Part shown: positions 37,780 through 48,908 of the stretch, in pieces
Layout: each line of letters starts with the position of its first letter
How positions within the stretch are numbered: position 1 is the stretch's first letter
NCBI GenBank assembly: GCA_905182995.1
Contig: CAJJDP010000056.1
Location: 144,919 to 208,918, forward strand
DNA from: Paramecium octaurelia
Lineage: Eukaryota; Ciliophora; Oligohymenophorea; Peniculida; Parameciidae
Direction of reading: 5' to 3'
Length of the DNA: 64,000 bases
Made by a program: the position numbers and the translations under genes
Notes under the pieces: model-generated
What the model was told of the DNA's origin: nothing
Database searches by the model: none
The model's input: the letters and a program-made list of their open reading frames with translations, nothing else

Positions 37780-38290
37780 ATTTAAGACTATTAGTTTGAC
37801 AGCTTTCACATCTAAATTCTATATTTTATTGAAAAATTGACAGCTTTATGTATTCTTTTCAATTCTTTTATTTTAGTAGTTTAATACATTAGTTTTTTAA
37901 GTATTTAACCAAATCCTAAAGGTATTTTTTTTCCTGGTTTAAATGGCTTAACCGTTCCATGTTGCTTTGTTCATTGATTTCAATAATCATTATGATAGAT
38001 ACTCTGAGAATTTATATTTGTAATTTATATTTCATTTTTGATATTTACTTTGAAATATTTATTCTACTTTGCAATTGTGATAATGTTGTAATCCAAACTC
38101 TTTGGCCTCAAATAAGAATCCAATTGATCTTCATACTATTTATCAATTCAGATATCTTCAATATGTATCTTTAAACCCTTTCAAAGTTATTATTTTCGTT
38201 TTCAACTAAGATTAGCCCAGAATAATTCAGGAATATTTTGAGTGATATTTAAATTAATTTTAAATCTTGACATTATTTGATATTTTGAAT
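37780..38290 (-). pseudogene. Possible small gene or decayed gene, structure unresolved
   Basis: The minus strand shows protein-like pieces in several frames: MSRFKINLNITQNIPELFWA, then YEDQLDSYLRPKSLDYNI, then GTVKPFKPGKKIPLGFG. No set of short introns joins them cleanly; at least one splice would need about 40 nt. It is either a real gene with longer introns or a decayed one. The rest of 37640-38441 shows nothing else. Confidence 0.3.
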
Positions 38291-38441
38291 GATTTTTCTT
38301 AATAATATATTGGATATTTTTATGAAACTAAGCATGAATCAGAAATGGTTTTTGAAGCCACTTTATTAAATTATATGTTCTTGATTAGAAATTATAGTTT
38401 TAGACCTTATTATAATTAATAATTTGCATATAACATTGATA

Positions 38442-39792
38442 TCATTATTAAGCACATTAGACTCTTTGCCCACCATGTCCTCTTTCATCATCATCATCTT
38501 CCTCATCCTTCTTACCACCCTCTGGGTTTGAATTTACATGAGCTTCATCGTAATCTTCTAAAAACAAAGTTTTTTTAGCTTCAAGCTTTGCTTATTATTT
38601 AGGACCTGGTAAAACCTTTAAATAACTTTAAAAAATACCTTCTTCAATTATTCTACTTGTTCGTTTTTGAGTTATCCAGGTAATGGGAACTCAATTTCAA
38701 ATTTAATATGAAGATCGCCTTCACTCATGGCATCTTTGTAACAAGGCATACCCTTCTTTTTTACTGTCTTTATTTGAGCTAAAATAATAGACTCATTAAT
38801 TACCTGGTGAAATAATTTCTCCAGGCTTAGTAGAGATGTGTAGATTAGTACCGTCTAAGAATTTCAATGTAAATTGTGTTCCTGTCAAGGCTTCGACTAA
38901 AGTTATCTTTTTATTCATAAATAGATCAGCACCTTTCCTTTCATAAACATCGTGTTTCTTTATTTTGATTCTAACATAAAGATCTCCAGCCATAACTCCT
39001 GGCACTTCATCACTTTCTCCGTAAAATTGATAATCATGCTCATCAGGTACACCTCTTTCCAATGGGATTTCAATAACTTTTTCTTAGTCTATTACTTTAT
39101 TTCCTTTGCATTTCTTGCATCTATCCTTTTCTGGGAATATTGTTCCATCACCACCACAATCATTGCATGGTCCTGTAGATTAGGAATACATTCCTGGACC
39201 AATCATCTATAATTTTTGCACCATTCCTCTTCCTTTGCATGTTGTACATTGCTTTGCATTTGCACCTCCTTTTCCTTCACATCCTTCACAAACTCTCTTT
39301 CTTTTGTGAGTCAAATGAATCATCTTTCCTTCAAATACTTCTTCAAGTGTGACTTATTATTCTCTCATTTTTGCTTTCATTTTCTTAGGACCTTATTCTC
39401 TTCTTCCTCCGCCACCACCAAAGAAATGGCTGAAGATATCTCCCATATCTCCACCGCCTCCGCCATTTTTAACACCTTCCATACCGAAACGATCGTAGAG
39501 GTCTTTTTTTTCTGGGTTTGAAAGAATTTCATAAGCCTCAGTCAATTTTTTAAACTATTATTTGTGAATTATCCCATACTTTTTCAGGATCACCACCTTT
39601 ATCTGGATGCTCCTTTACAGCCTTTTTACGAAACGCCTTTTTGACATCATCTGTAGTGCTTTAAGGAGGTACTCCCAACAGTTCATATAAAGTTTTGTTG
39701 TCTACTTCTCCTTAACTATTCGAAGATTCCTCTTCTCCCATACCACCAAATGGAAAGCCTCCAGGAAAACCACGAAATCCACCTGAGAACAT
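38442..39792 (-). CDS. Type I DnaJ/Hsp40 with C-terminal CaaX box
   Basis: 425 residues, introns 39555-39579, 38779-38803 and 38616-38638 (23-25 nt). Domains in order: a Gly/Phe-rich leader, J domain from about residue 33 with HPD in KEHPDKGGD, Gly-rich linker, zinc-binding domain with [24 protein letters not shown] and CKKCKGNK, and two client-binding barrels. It stimulates Hsp70 ATPase and delivers substrates. The C-terminus, read with TAA as Gln, is ...RVQCAQQ, a CaaX box, like the farnesylated tails of Ydj1/DNAJA proteins, implying membrane association. The acidic segment before it ([13 protein letters not shown]) is also typical. Confidence 0.95.
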
Positions 39793-39931
39793 CTATTAAA
39801 ATATTTAAAAATAGTTTGAAAATTTCGATAAATTTTTATTATAAAAAAAGAGATGTTTCTAGAAACTTTTATTTTATTATTTATTTTAATTTATTTCTTT
39901 TTTTGCGCTGCTCATCCTTATTTTTTATCAC

Positions 39932-40069
39932 TCACTTAATGATCTCCTCAGGTTTCTAATCATTGATGTAAGTGTCACTTAATAGAAACTCTTTTCTGTG
40001 AATTTGAAATTCAACATTTTCTCTTTTAACTAATTTTAGAATTGTCAATTAGTAAATCAATTCCTGCAT
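39932..40069 (-). CDS. Small hypothetical protein, 45 residues
   Basis: Open frame from ATG to TGA with convincing protein character (VKRENVEFQIHRKEFLLSD, then YINDQKPEEIIK). It may be a complete microprotein or the last exon of a slightly longer gene. No family recognised. It lies 139 bp upstream of the DnaJ start. Confidence 0.4.
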
Positions 40070-40305
40070 TTTGAACGAAAAATGAATACTAATATTAAAT
40101 GTACACATCTTTAGAATCAAGATATTAACTTCTAAACAGAAACTCAACATTCTTCTACTTCAAAATTTGAAATTAAATTAAATTTTTATTTTTTAACATA
40201 GACTTGTGTTTAAAATGGGCATTACTATTTTGTCATAATATTATAAATAAAACTATGTCTATATTGAATCAAAAATTCTCATCTTTAAATTTATATATTT
40301 TTATA

Positions 40306-41604
40306 ATGTAAGATTTTAAAAGAACTAAACTTGAGAGTTCTTGTAATAATATTTAAATTGACTTATATTAGATAATTCTTAAAGAACAGAAGATTTTTCA
40401 ATTATCAATGGCCAACCTAGTGTTTATAAATAGTAGGAGTAAAAAATTACTTAATTTGATGAACAAGCAAGTGAAATATCAGAATACTAAGAAAAGTAAA
40501 TGCTTAAATAATCTAGCAAATCAACATCACTTAAATAGCCTCTACCTATCATTTAGTAAAATATTGAAAAATCAGTATATGAATCCTAAATTTATGAATC
40601 AATTGCAGATTCATAACCAGGATCTGAAATTCAAGCCCTTATTTAATAGAAAAAAATATAAGATCAGAAACCAGTACGATATTGAATAATATAGATCTAT
40701 TTAAATATCATGGTCGTTGGATAATCAGGATTGGGAAAATCGACATTTATAGATGTCTTGTTGAAAAAAAAACTTGGAACTGGTCAAATAATTAGAGATT
40801 CCACTCTTTAAATCTAAGAAATTTAGGGTATCCATCGCTTTCTATTCAAGGGCAAATCTATAATAACGATTTAAGTTTAAATATCAAATTTATTGATACT
40901 CCAGGTTTTCGACACTAATATGGTTTACGTTCATGGTTAAAGCTACTATGCACTTATATTCACAATTAATTTAATACATATAAATTAAGACAGACCTAAT
41001 AATATGAAAGCAAGGAGAAATTTCAAAAATTGTCATAATAAGATCTTGATGAAAGAGTTCACGTTTGCCTCTACTTTTTTTCAGGTCCTAGAATTCAAGC
41101 AGAAGATTTATAAGCCTTGAAAAAGATAAGTGGTTTAGTGAATGTCATTCCAATCTTAGCAAAAGGCGATTCATATACAAAAAATGAGATTATTCAATTG
41201 AAATAATAGTTTAATGATCTCATTAGCGAATATCACATCGATTTGTTTAAATGCCAATGCAATAATAGCTATTAAGAAAAAGGTTAATTTGGAATCACCC
41301 CACCTTACGTGATAATTAGTTCAATTGAATAATTTTAAGTTGGAAATCATTTTATTTATGGAAGGTAATATGTATTATAAAATTTAGAAAATTTCCTTGG
41401 GGAATTTGTGACATTTTTAACCCTTAACATTCAGATTTATCCATACTTTATAAATTATTAATTGGGCATTACTGTTTTGAACTAATTAGTTTGACTGAAT
41501 ATCTTTACAACAAATATGAACAAAAAGAAAAAGAAAAACTAAAATTGTAATTATCAACTTAAAATTGGTTAAGAAACCTATTGCGCTATTTCTTTAATTT
41601 TTGA
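40306..41604 (+). CDS. Septin
   Basis: 400 residues from five exons (introns 40343-40371, 40674-40694, 40828-40850, 41365-41387). After a disordered 115-residue N-terminus the GTPase begins at IYLNIMVVGQSGLGKSTFID (G1), followed by NIKFIDTPGFRHQYG (G3), DERVHVCLYFFSGPRI, and LVNVIPILAKGDSYTKNE (G4, AKGD). The septin unique element includes YGRKFPWGICDIFNPQHSD and LLIGHYCFELISLTEYLYNK. Septins polymerise on membranes and at cell-cortex structures. Each splice rebuilds a conserved septin block. The short tail ends in a hydrophobic NWLRNLLRYFFNF, possibly an amphipathic or membrane-inserting helix. Confidence 0.93.
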
Positions 41605-41832
41605 ACTATATTATGCTTCAAATAAATTAAAAATATAAAATATATATGATTTAACCTTCAATATAATAATAATATTGTTGATTATTTTTATCCTCTATTT
41701 AAATACTTATTTTTATTCAGACTAAGTTTAAGAGAAAATTCTTTATTATATTTGTTAATTGATCGTAATTCGAGTTTAATAAATTTAAATCATGTTTTTG
41801 AAATTCAACAACCACTACATTCTTTACTATTC

Positions 41833-41884
41833 AATACTATTAATTATATTAATATTAGAATACTATTAATTATATTAATATTAG
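41833..41884. repeat. Perfect tandem duplication of a 26-bp unit
   Basis: Two adjacent identical 26-bp copies (41833-41858 and 41859-41884) of an AT-only-but-two-bases unit, in the spacer between the septin and the MORN pseudogene. Probably replication slippage. Confidence 0.85.
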
Positions 41885-41949
41885 AATATTGTAATTGTAG
41901 AAAAATTAACCAGCATATACAATTCCTTCTTTGTTATGAAATTCTTTTG

Positions 41950-43055
41950 CCATGCATTTAATCCTAAAGCCAATCTCCGACATATTGATCTCCATTCCTA
42001 ATAAATTTCATTATATAATTGCCAAAAAATCTATTACCCTATTCCATATTTAATCTTAAACCCATTCTCCATCATCTGTTAGAGCATGAGTATATTTTCC
42101 TCTGTCATACTTTTAATCAGCCAACCACTCTCACACATATCTGTCTCCATTTGCAAATAACATTTCTCAGTTCTCTAATCCTTTCTAAATAATCCTGAGT
42201 CTATATCTCTTGACGAAGCGTATTTAAATTCTCCTTCCCCAACATTCTTACCATACTAAAATATCCTTTATAATGATCTCCATTTTCATATTATAATATT
42301 CGAAAACCATTTGGCAAATCATTTCAAAATTAACCCATATCAATCGATTATCCATTGCACATTGTAAAAACTTCATCACCATTTTTTCTTAATTCCTATC
42401 CTACTCTTCTCTATAAGTATTCCATTAAAGGTATTACATTTTGGCTTAGCCACATAATTGCTCATTTACCCTCTTTCCATCTACTCTTGCCTATCATTAA
42501 ATTTCATAATTCCAAATCCTCTTTTCCATTCTTCTCCAAACTCCATCATAATATTCATACTTGCTATAATAAACATATCTTCCTTTCCCATGCTTTTTAT
42601 CATTTTACCGAATCTACATCATTAGTAATTTCAGTCAAATAATAATATTTTCTATGTCTATGTTTAAAACAATTGGACAATACTCCAGAATATCTTTCCC
42701 CTAGAGATCTTTAATTCTAATACCATCTGCAATAAAATGAGTGCTGAACCATTAAAATTATCATCAAACCATTAACCTATAAAGATCTCACCATTATTAT
42801 AGTAATATAATATATTCCATACCCTAATCTATATCAAATTATTTATGTACCGCTCCTTTATCATTAGATAATTATCCTTAGTATTTGCTACCATCAATGA
42901 ACTTCTTTACTTTACAATCTCCTCTCAAATTTCCTTTTTCATCATAAATATATAGTTATTTGAATTTTTCGATCGGTTTTATTCAACTCTATTTTGATTT
43001 AAAATTGCTCCCATTTATTATCATCTCCATGTTCTTTGTAGCCTTAACGATATTA
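41950..43055 (-). pseudogene. Decayed MORN-repeat protein gene
   Basis: On the minus strand MORN-like pieces follow one another but in changing frames: FIDGSKYQGQLSND (about 42880-42905), YYNNGEIFIGQWFDDNFNG (about 42780), NDKKHGKGRYVYYSKYEYYD, GFGIMKFNDR, NGDHYKGYF, and NGDQYVGDWL at 41971-41998. Frame shifts of one base, and TGA stops, separate them, and no short-intron series fixes them all. Intact MORN proteins bind membranes and cytoskeleton in ciliates. I judge this to be a pseudogene rather than a gene with sequencing errors because the breaks are numerous while flanking genes are clean. Confidence 0.7.
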
Positions 43056-43370
43056 GATTTTAAGTACTTTTAATTTCTGGAATTTTTTTAATGAAATTTA
43101 TATTAAGAATATCTAAATATAGCAAGGATAGATATTATAAGCTTTTGAAACTTTTGAATAACGTAGCTCAATATCTAACACAAAAAAAATCGTGTAGAGG
43201 ATTTAGTGAATAAAAATTAGATAAATAAATAAATAATTAATTTATCTCTTAGATTAATTTATAATCAGAAATTATTTTGTAATAGTGATAAACAAGGCAA
43301 GAAATTGATTCAAAAGAAAATGGAAAATAATTATGGTTGAATAAGAAGAAACCTGTATAATTCATTCTTA
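43056..43370. other. Intergenic region
   Basis: About 315 bp AT-rich spacer between the pseudogene 5' end and the trichocyst gene 3' end. Nothing supported. Confidence 0.4.
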
Positions 43371-44497
43371 TCAAACTTAGATGTTTGAGAAATCAGCGCT
43401 TTCGACAACAGATAAAGCTTATTCGCTGATTCCAAGTTCTCTAGTGAATTCGTTCTTTAAGTTGGTGTATGTGTCAGTTTCTTCTGCATAGGTGTTGTTT
43501 TCTAATTCAAGTTCAGCAGTGTATTATTTTCTGTCAGCATCTCTTTAGTCTCTGAATTCAGTCATTTAATCAATCTTTTCTATAAATTCATTATTTTATT
43601 TTGTTACCGTTGGTGGCTGTCAAATCAACATTGACTCTGTTAATTTATCTTTAGAATTCAGCATATTCATCATCTAATTGTTCAAGATATTCTTCATGAT
43701 CAGCTTAAGCTTAGGCTTCGGCAGCTGTTTAAGCATTGATAGAATCAACAACAGCGTTTCTGAATTCATTAAGGGCATCAACGATTTAACCAATAATGCC
43801 TTAGTCAGAAAAGTTTTAATTTGATGCTAAAGAAATAAGAGCCTTGATCATTGGAGCCATCTTGGATCTTGACTTGATTTTTGCTTCAATGTTTTTCAAT
43901 GAATTTTAGAATCTTTTAACTTAGAGAAGTGATGGATTTGTAAGTGTTTAAAGAAGAGCAAGAGCATCATCTACAGCAGCAGTTGCATCATTCAATTCAG
44001 CAATTTAGAATTCAAAATCTTCGTGTTCTTATTCTCTTACTAGAATAGCTTCATCGTAATTCTTTCTGTTAGCTTCTTAGTTATCTTAAATTTATTCAAT
44101 TCTAACTTGGAGCTATTCTCTTCTTGGGAACAATAAATTATCTAATGTGTCTTATGTATTATTAACATCTAAAGAAATTGTATTTATTTTTACCAATAAC
44201 AGCATCTTAGATGTCTTATTCAAGGCTAACAACTAATGCATTATGCTCGTTCGTTCTGACTTAGAAATTGAATTCTAATTCTTCTAATTCCTCTTCAAGA
44301 TCATTAATAAGTTCTTCAATAGCATCGATTAATTCTTAAACTGGACCTCCAGCCATTGAATGGAGCTCAACTAAGTGAAGTAATGCACTTCCATATGTGC
44401 TCTTTTTGAGGTCTGTTGTAATTTTAGCAAGATTTCTCTCTTACACTCTGGCTGTGAAGGCTACTGTAATCAAGGCAATGAGCAAAATTGTCTTCAT
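43371..44497 (-). CDS. Trichocyst matrix protein
   Basis: 357 residues with introns 44169-44193 (25 nt) and 43580-43607 (28 nt). It starts with a clear signal peptide, MKTILLIALITVAFTA, and is otherwise a long acidic alpha-helical protein with heptads (ELIDAIEELINDLEEELEEL) and a late Thr/Glu-rich end (LELENNTYAEETDTYTNL). This composition, size and repeating architecture are those of Paramecium trichocyst matrix proteins, which are processed and crystallise inside the secretory extrusome. Precursor-processing sites cannot be fixed by eye. The family is large, so which subfamily is uncertain. Confidence 0.9.
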
Positions 44498-45581
44498 AAG
44501 ATAATTATTGTTATTGCCAATGAAAAATTACATAGTTAAACAATAAAAACGACTAGTCTTCATTAATTAATAATGAATTAAAAACGCTATACTATATCCA
44601 TATTTAGAATAAAACAATTAATTAAAAGCATATTACCCCTAATCTTTTTCCCAATAACATCTTTCTGCTAATTCATAGAAAATTACATAATCAATTATAA
44701 TATTTAAATTCATCATCTTTCATCAAATTTTGCATATTAAATAAAAATAATTATATGATAAGTAGGAATCGTTCTCCTTTAGAGTTAAGATAATGTATCC
44801 TTTAAATCAGATAATTTAGTGCAAAACTAAGTTTTAACATATAAAAGGTGTTAATATAGAAATTAATTTAAATGATTTACTCAACGAATTATGATGTTTA
44901 AATAATTTCAAATTTCTACCTTCAATGTTATCGTTTATTATCGTTACATCTTTCCTTTAATTTACCCACAAAATTTTATTATAATTAAGCTTTTATCTAA
45001 AAGTATTTGGATAAATAGATAATTTAATCAGAGCTGAATGAATTTGATATACCATTTTAAAGAAAAAATCATTAATGCTAAGTATTATAGATTACTTTTT
45101 TCGATTAAAAACAAAACAAAAATTGAAATATATTATTAAGTTAATTTACTGTTAAAATGGTAATCCTTTGTCAAATTATTATTCAAAGCCCTTATCCGAA
45201 AATATAATCTAATTGGATCGAATGGGAAATTAGTATTTGATAACAATTAAGAATGTTCAATCTCAAAAATATTTTTAATAAACCTTTTCAAAGAGACCAA
45301 ACTATAACAATATTACATCATTCTAATAAATTCTGAGAAATCATTCATATCATTGAGTATATATTGAAGTATTTGATTTTATTTAACCAAACGAATTATA
45401 AATTTTCAGTAAATCTCATAAAAGTCAACACAAAAATAGACAAAATGATAAAATAAATTAGATCAACGAATAAAATAAAGTTTCGAATTGATTTGAGTAT
45501 AATAGAAAGAAGCCAAAAGTAATTTAATACAGTTAAAAAAATACCTTTAAATGAGCTTCATAAAACATATCAATAATTAAA
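44498..45581. other. AT-rich intergenic region
   Basis: About 1.1 kb upstream of the trichocyst gene, with no convincing gene. It ends exactly where the first duplicated block begins. Confidence 0.4.
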
Positions 45582-47019
45582 TACAACACAGAATTTCCTA
45601 TATCAATAGCCATACTTATAATTTTCAAATAGAAATGTTAATTTGTAGTATAATTCAAATTTTGAAAAGAGAAGTTTGTTTTTTGGATCAAATTACCCAA
45701 TATTAATAATTATACTTTAATTACCCTTTTATATACAATTCTGTCCATTTTACAATCCTTTCTTTTAAATCAATTCTGTGCTCATGAGTTTTCTATTATT
45801 TCTAATAAACAATCTTAAATTAAATTAAGTAAATATTAAACAAAGTAGAAGATTGGCTAATAATATATTTATTTAGTAAATGGATTTACGAAATCCATAT
45901 GAAAAATTAGGTTTTATAAAGTCAAGCTCTAGCTTCAAGGATATTTTTTAACTTATCATTTTGTAGGAATATCTTTTTACAGTGTTAAAGGCAGAGCTGA
46001 AATCAATAAATATAAAACTCATAATAGAATTTTTAATAAAGAATTGATTGTATTTAGAATATTTGAAATATGTTTCTAAGTTAAAGAAAATAAATTAAGC
46101 CTATAGTGTTTAGCTAATTGAGAGTTAAGTCGCCTTGTGGCTTTAAAGAAATCTGATTTCCAACAATTTCTTATAAGCACTAAGCATAGTTATAGCCAAA
46201 ATTGATTTTATCTCTGATAGAAGCAAATATGATGTTTAAGGAAATAGTTTGGATTTACAACTTTGGAATTAGATCAATTGTAAAAAATTAATGAAATTTG
46301 GTTTATTTTAGTAAAGAAATCTGAAAGTAATTCAAAAATTATAGCCTAATTTTATTGATTCATTTTATTTATTACCAACAAGGGAATTTGGAATACAACT
46401 TCATTTCAAAAACATTTCTCTATCTCATTTTTGCTCCTGTTTAATATTCAGAATATATTATTGAGTTATTGATTCAAATTTTTGTTCTTCAATTTCTTTT
46501 AATGCCATTTCTTTTAACTTTTGTTTTTCTCATTATTGTTTAAAGTTCTTTTAGGGATATTCAAAGAAGTTCTCAAACTTTTTATGCGCTTGACAAGATG
46601 TCAATAAAAACTAGAATTATGGAATAATCTCTCTGGTTTTCAGAAGGTTTCTTGAAATGAATCAATGTCAGTTCCATTCTATGATATTTGTTATCAAATA
46701 AGGATAGCTTTGTTAAGTTCTATTAATATCTCTTTAGCAATTTATCGATAGTGTTTCAACTTTTCTTTGTATGATGTGATCATGGTCGCTGAAGAAAAAA
46801 TCTACAACTTTAAATAGAGTGTATTTTGGTAATAAATATTTTTCTTTCTAACCTTTTTTGTTCTATTATTTAAGTAATGTATTTATAATAAAATAACTAA
46901 AGACGGTTTCAATATACACCATTTTCACTGATATGATTAGAAATTTCAAATTGAGTTTACATTTCGGTCTATTTCTATTTAAATGAAAATCATTATTTTT
47001 TTGATTTACCTCTATTCCT
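45582..47019. repeat. Direct duplication, copy 1 of a 1438-bp block
   Basis: Appears identical to 47021-48458 with one N (47020) between. The N and near-perfect identity suggest unmerged contig overlap rather than biological duplication. Content is the 3' part of the reverse-transcriptase relic plus AT-rich DNA with small fragmentary frames. Confidence 0.9.
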
Positions 47020-47020
47020 N
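47020..47020. other. Assembly gap (single N)
   Basis: The one undetermined base between the two 1438-bp copies. Confidence 0.95.
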
Positions 47021-48458
47021 TACAACACAGAATTTCCTATATCAATAGCCATACTTATAATTTTCAAATAGAAATGTTAATTTGTAGTATAATTCAAATT
47101 TTGAAAAGAGAAGTTTGTTTTTTGGATCAAATTACCCAATATTAATAATTATACTTTAATTACCCTTTTATATACAATTCTGTCCATTTTACAATCCTTT
47201 CTTTTAAATCAATTCTGTGCTCATGAGTTTTCTATTATTTCTAATAAACAATCTTAAATTAAATTAAGTAAATATTAAACAAAGTAGAAGATTGGCTAAT
47301 AATATATTTATTTAGTAAATGGATTTACGAAATCCATATGAAAAATTAGGTTTTATAAAGTCAAGCTCTAGCTTCAAGGATATTTTTTAACTTATCATTT
47401 TGTAGGAATATCTTTTTACAGTGTTAAAGGCAGAGCTGAAATCAATAAATATAAAACTCATAATAGAATTTTTAATAAAGAATTGATTGTATTTAGAATA
47501 TTTGAAATATGTTTCTAAGTTAAAGAAAATAAATTAAGCCTATAGTGTTTAGCTAATTGAGAGTTAAGTCGCCTTGTGGCTTTAAAGAAATCTGATTTCC
47601 AACAATTTCTTATAAGCACTAAGCATAGTTATAGCCAAAATTGATTTTATCTCTGATAGAAGCAAATATGATGTTTAAGGAAATAGTTTGGATTTACAAC
47701 TTTGGAATTAGATCAATTGTAAAAAATTAATGAAATTTGGTTTATTTTAGTAAAGAAATCTGAAAGTAATTCAAAAATTATAGCCTAATTTTATTGATTC
47801 ATTTTATTTATTACCAACAAGGGAATTTGGAATACAACTTCATTTCAAAAACATTTCTCTATCTCATTTTTGCTCCTGTTTAATATTCAGAATATATTAT
47901 TGAGTTATTGATTCAAATTTTTGTTCTTCAATTTCTTTTAATGCCATTTCTTTTAACTTTTGTTTTTCTCATTATTGTTTAAAGTTCTTTTAGGGATATT
48001 CAAAGAAGTTCTCAAACTTTTTATGCGCTTGACAAGATGTCAATAAAAACTAGAATTATGGAATAATCTCTCTGGTTTTCAGAAGGTTTCTTGAAATGAA
48101 TCAATGTCAGTTCCATTCTATGATATTTGTTATCAAATAAGGATAGCTTTGTTAAGTTCTATTAATATCTCTTTAGCAATTTATCGATAGTGTTTCAACT
48201 TTTCTTTGTATGATGTGATCATGGTCGCTGAAGAAAAAATCTACAACTTTAAATAGAGTGTATTTTGGTAATAAATATTTTTCTTTCTAACCTTTTTTGT
48301 TCTATTATTTAAGTAATGTATTTATAATAAAATAACTAAAGACGGTTTCAATATACACCATTTTCACTGATATGATTAGAAATTTCAAATTGAGTTTACA
48401 TTTCGGTCTATTTCTATTTAAATGAAAATCATTATTTTTTTGATTTACCTCTATTCCT
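47021..48458. repeat. Direct duplication, copy 2 of a 1438-bp block
   Basis: Second copy, offset 1439 bp from the first, continuing into unique sequence at 48459. This is the copy physically joined to the reverse-transcriptase motifs upstream (minus strand). Confidence 0.9.
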
Positions 48459-48905
48459 AGATATTTATATTTATAAAGAGTTGGAAATTTATTTAAGCCT
48501 TCATTTTTGAATTGTGAATCTTATGGCATTCTACCACTTTTCTTCTTGTAAATAATAAGATTCCTTCTTATATCTGACTTTATAATCAATTCTCTTAAAT
48601 ATTGTCCAGATATATATTGAAAAATGAGGGTGAAATAGGTGACCCTTAAGGTGCACTATTAGAAAATTAATATCTTTTTAATTATATTGATTAATGAAAA
48701 CGTCTGATTATAAAAGGGTTCTAGGGGTGAAATATATTTGTTCAATGATTGGATTTGTTTTTAGTATTTAGTGAGTACATCTCTGTTAAAGTATTTTATG
48801 TATTAGTTCGATCAATGAACAATAATATTTTATATTGTTTAGCTTTTATCTTTTTTTTCTATCTAGTAATTAGTAAATATTTAGATAAAGTAGTAGTCCA
48901 TTATC
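48107..48905 (-). pseudogene. Reverse-transcriptase relic (LINE-like)
   Basis: Reading the minus strand from 48905 downward: LLFIDRTNTQNTLTEMYSL (about 48770-48830) resembles RT motif A; APQGSPISPSFFNIYLDNI (about 48601-48656) is a textbook RT motif B; then, in another frame, KYKYLGIEV (about 48445-48475) is the block that follows the palm in non-LTR elements. The frame is interrupted between motif B and KYLGI, and no Y/FxDD catalytic motif is seen, so the enzyme is dead. The open tail ends at a TGA near 48107. Non-LTR retrotransposons live mainly in the germline genome of Paramecium, so a fragment in macronuclear-type sequence is unusual. Confidence 0.75.
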
Positions 48906-48908
48906 GAA

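Noticed and set aside
40408-40689. A 93-residue + strand frame starting MANLVFINS
   Set aside because: It overlaps septin exon 2 in another frame; the septin frame joins recognised motifs by splicing.
45582-48458. Transposon with long direct terminal repeats
   Set aside because: The two copies touch a single N and are exactly offset; an assembly overlap explains this better than an LTR element.
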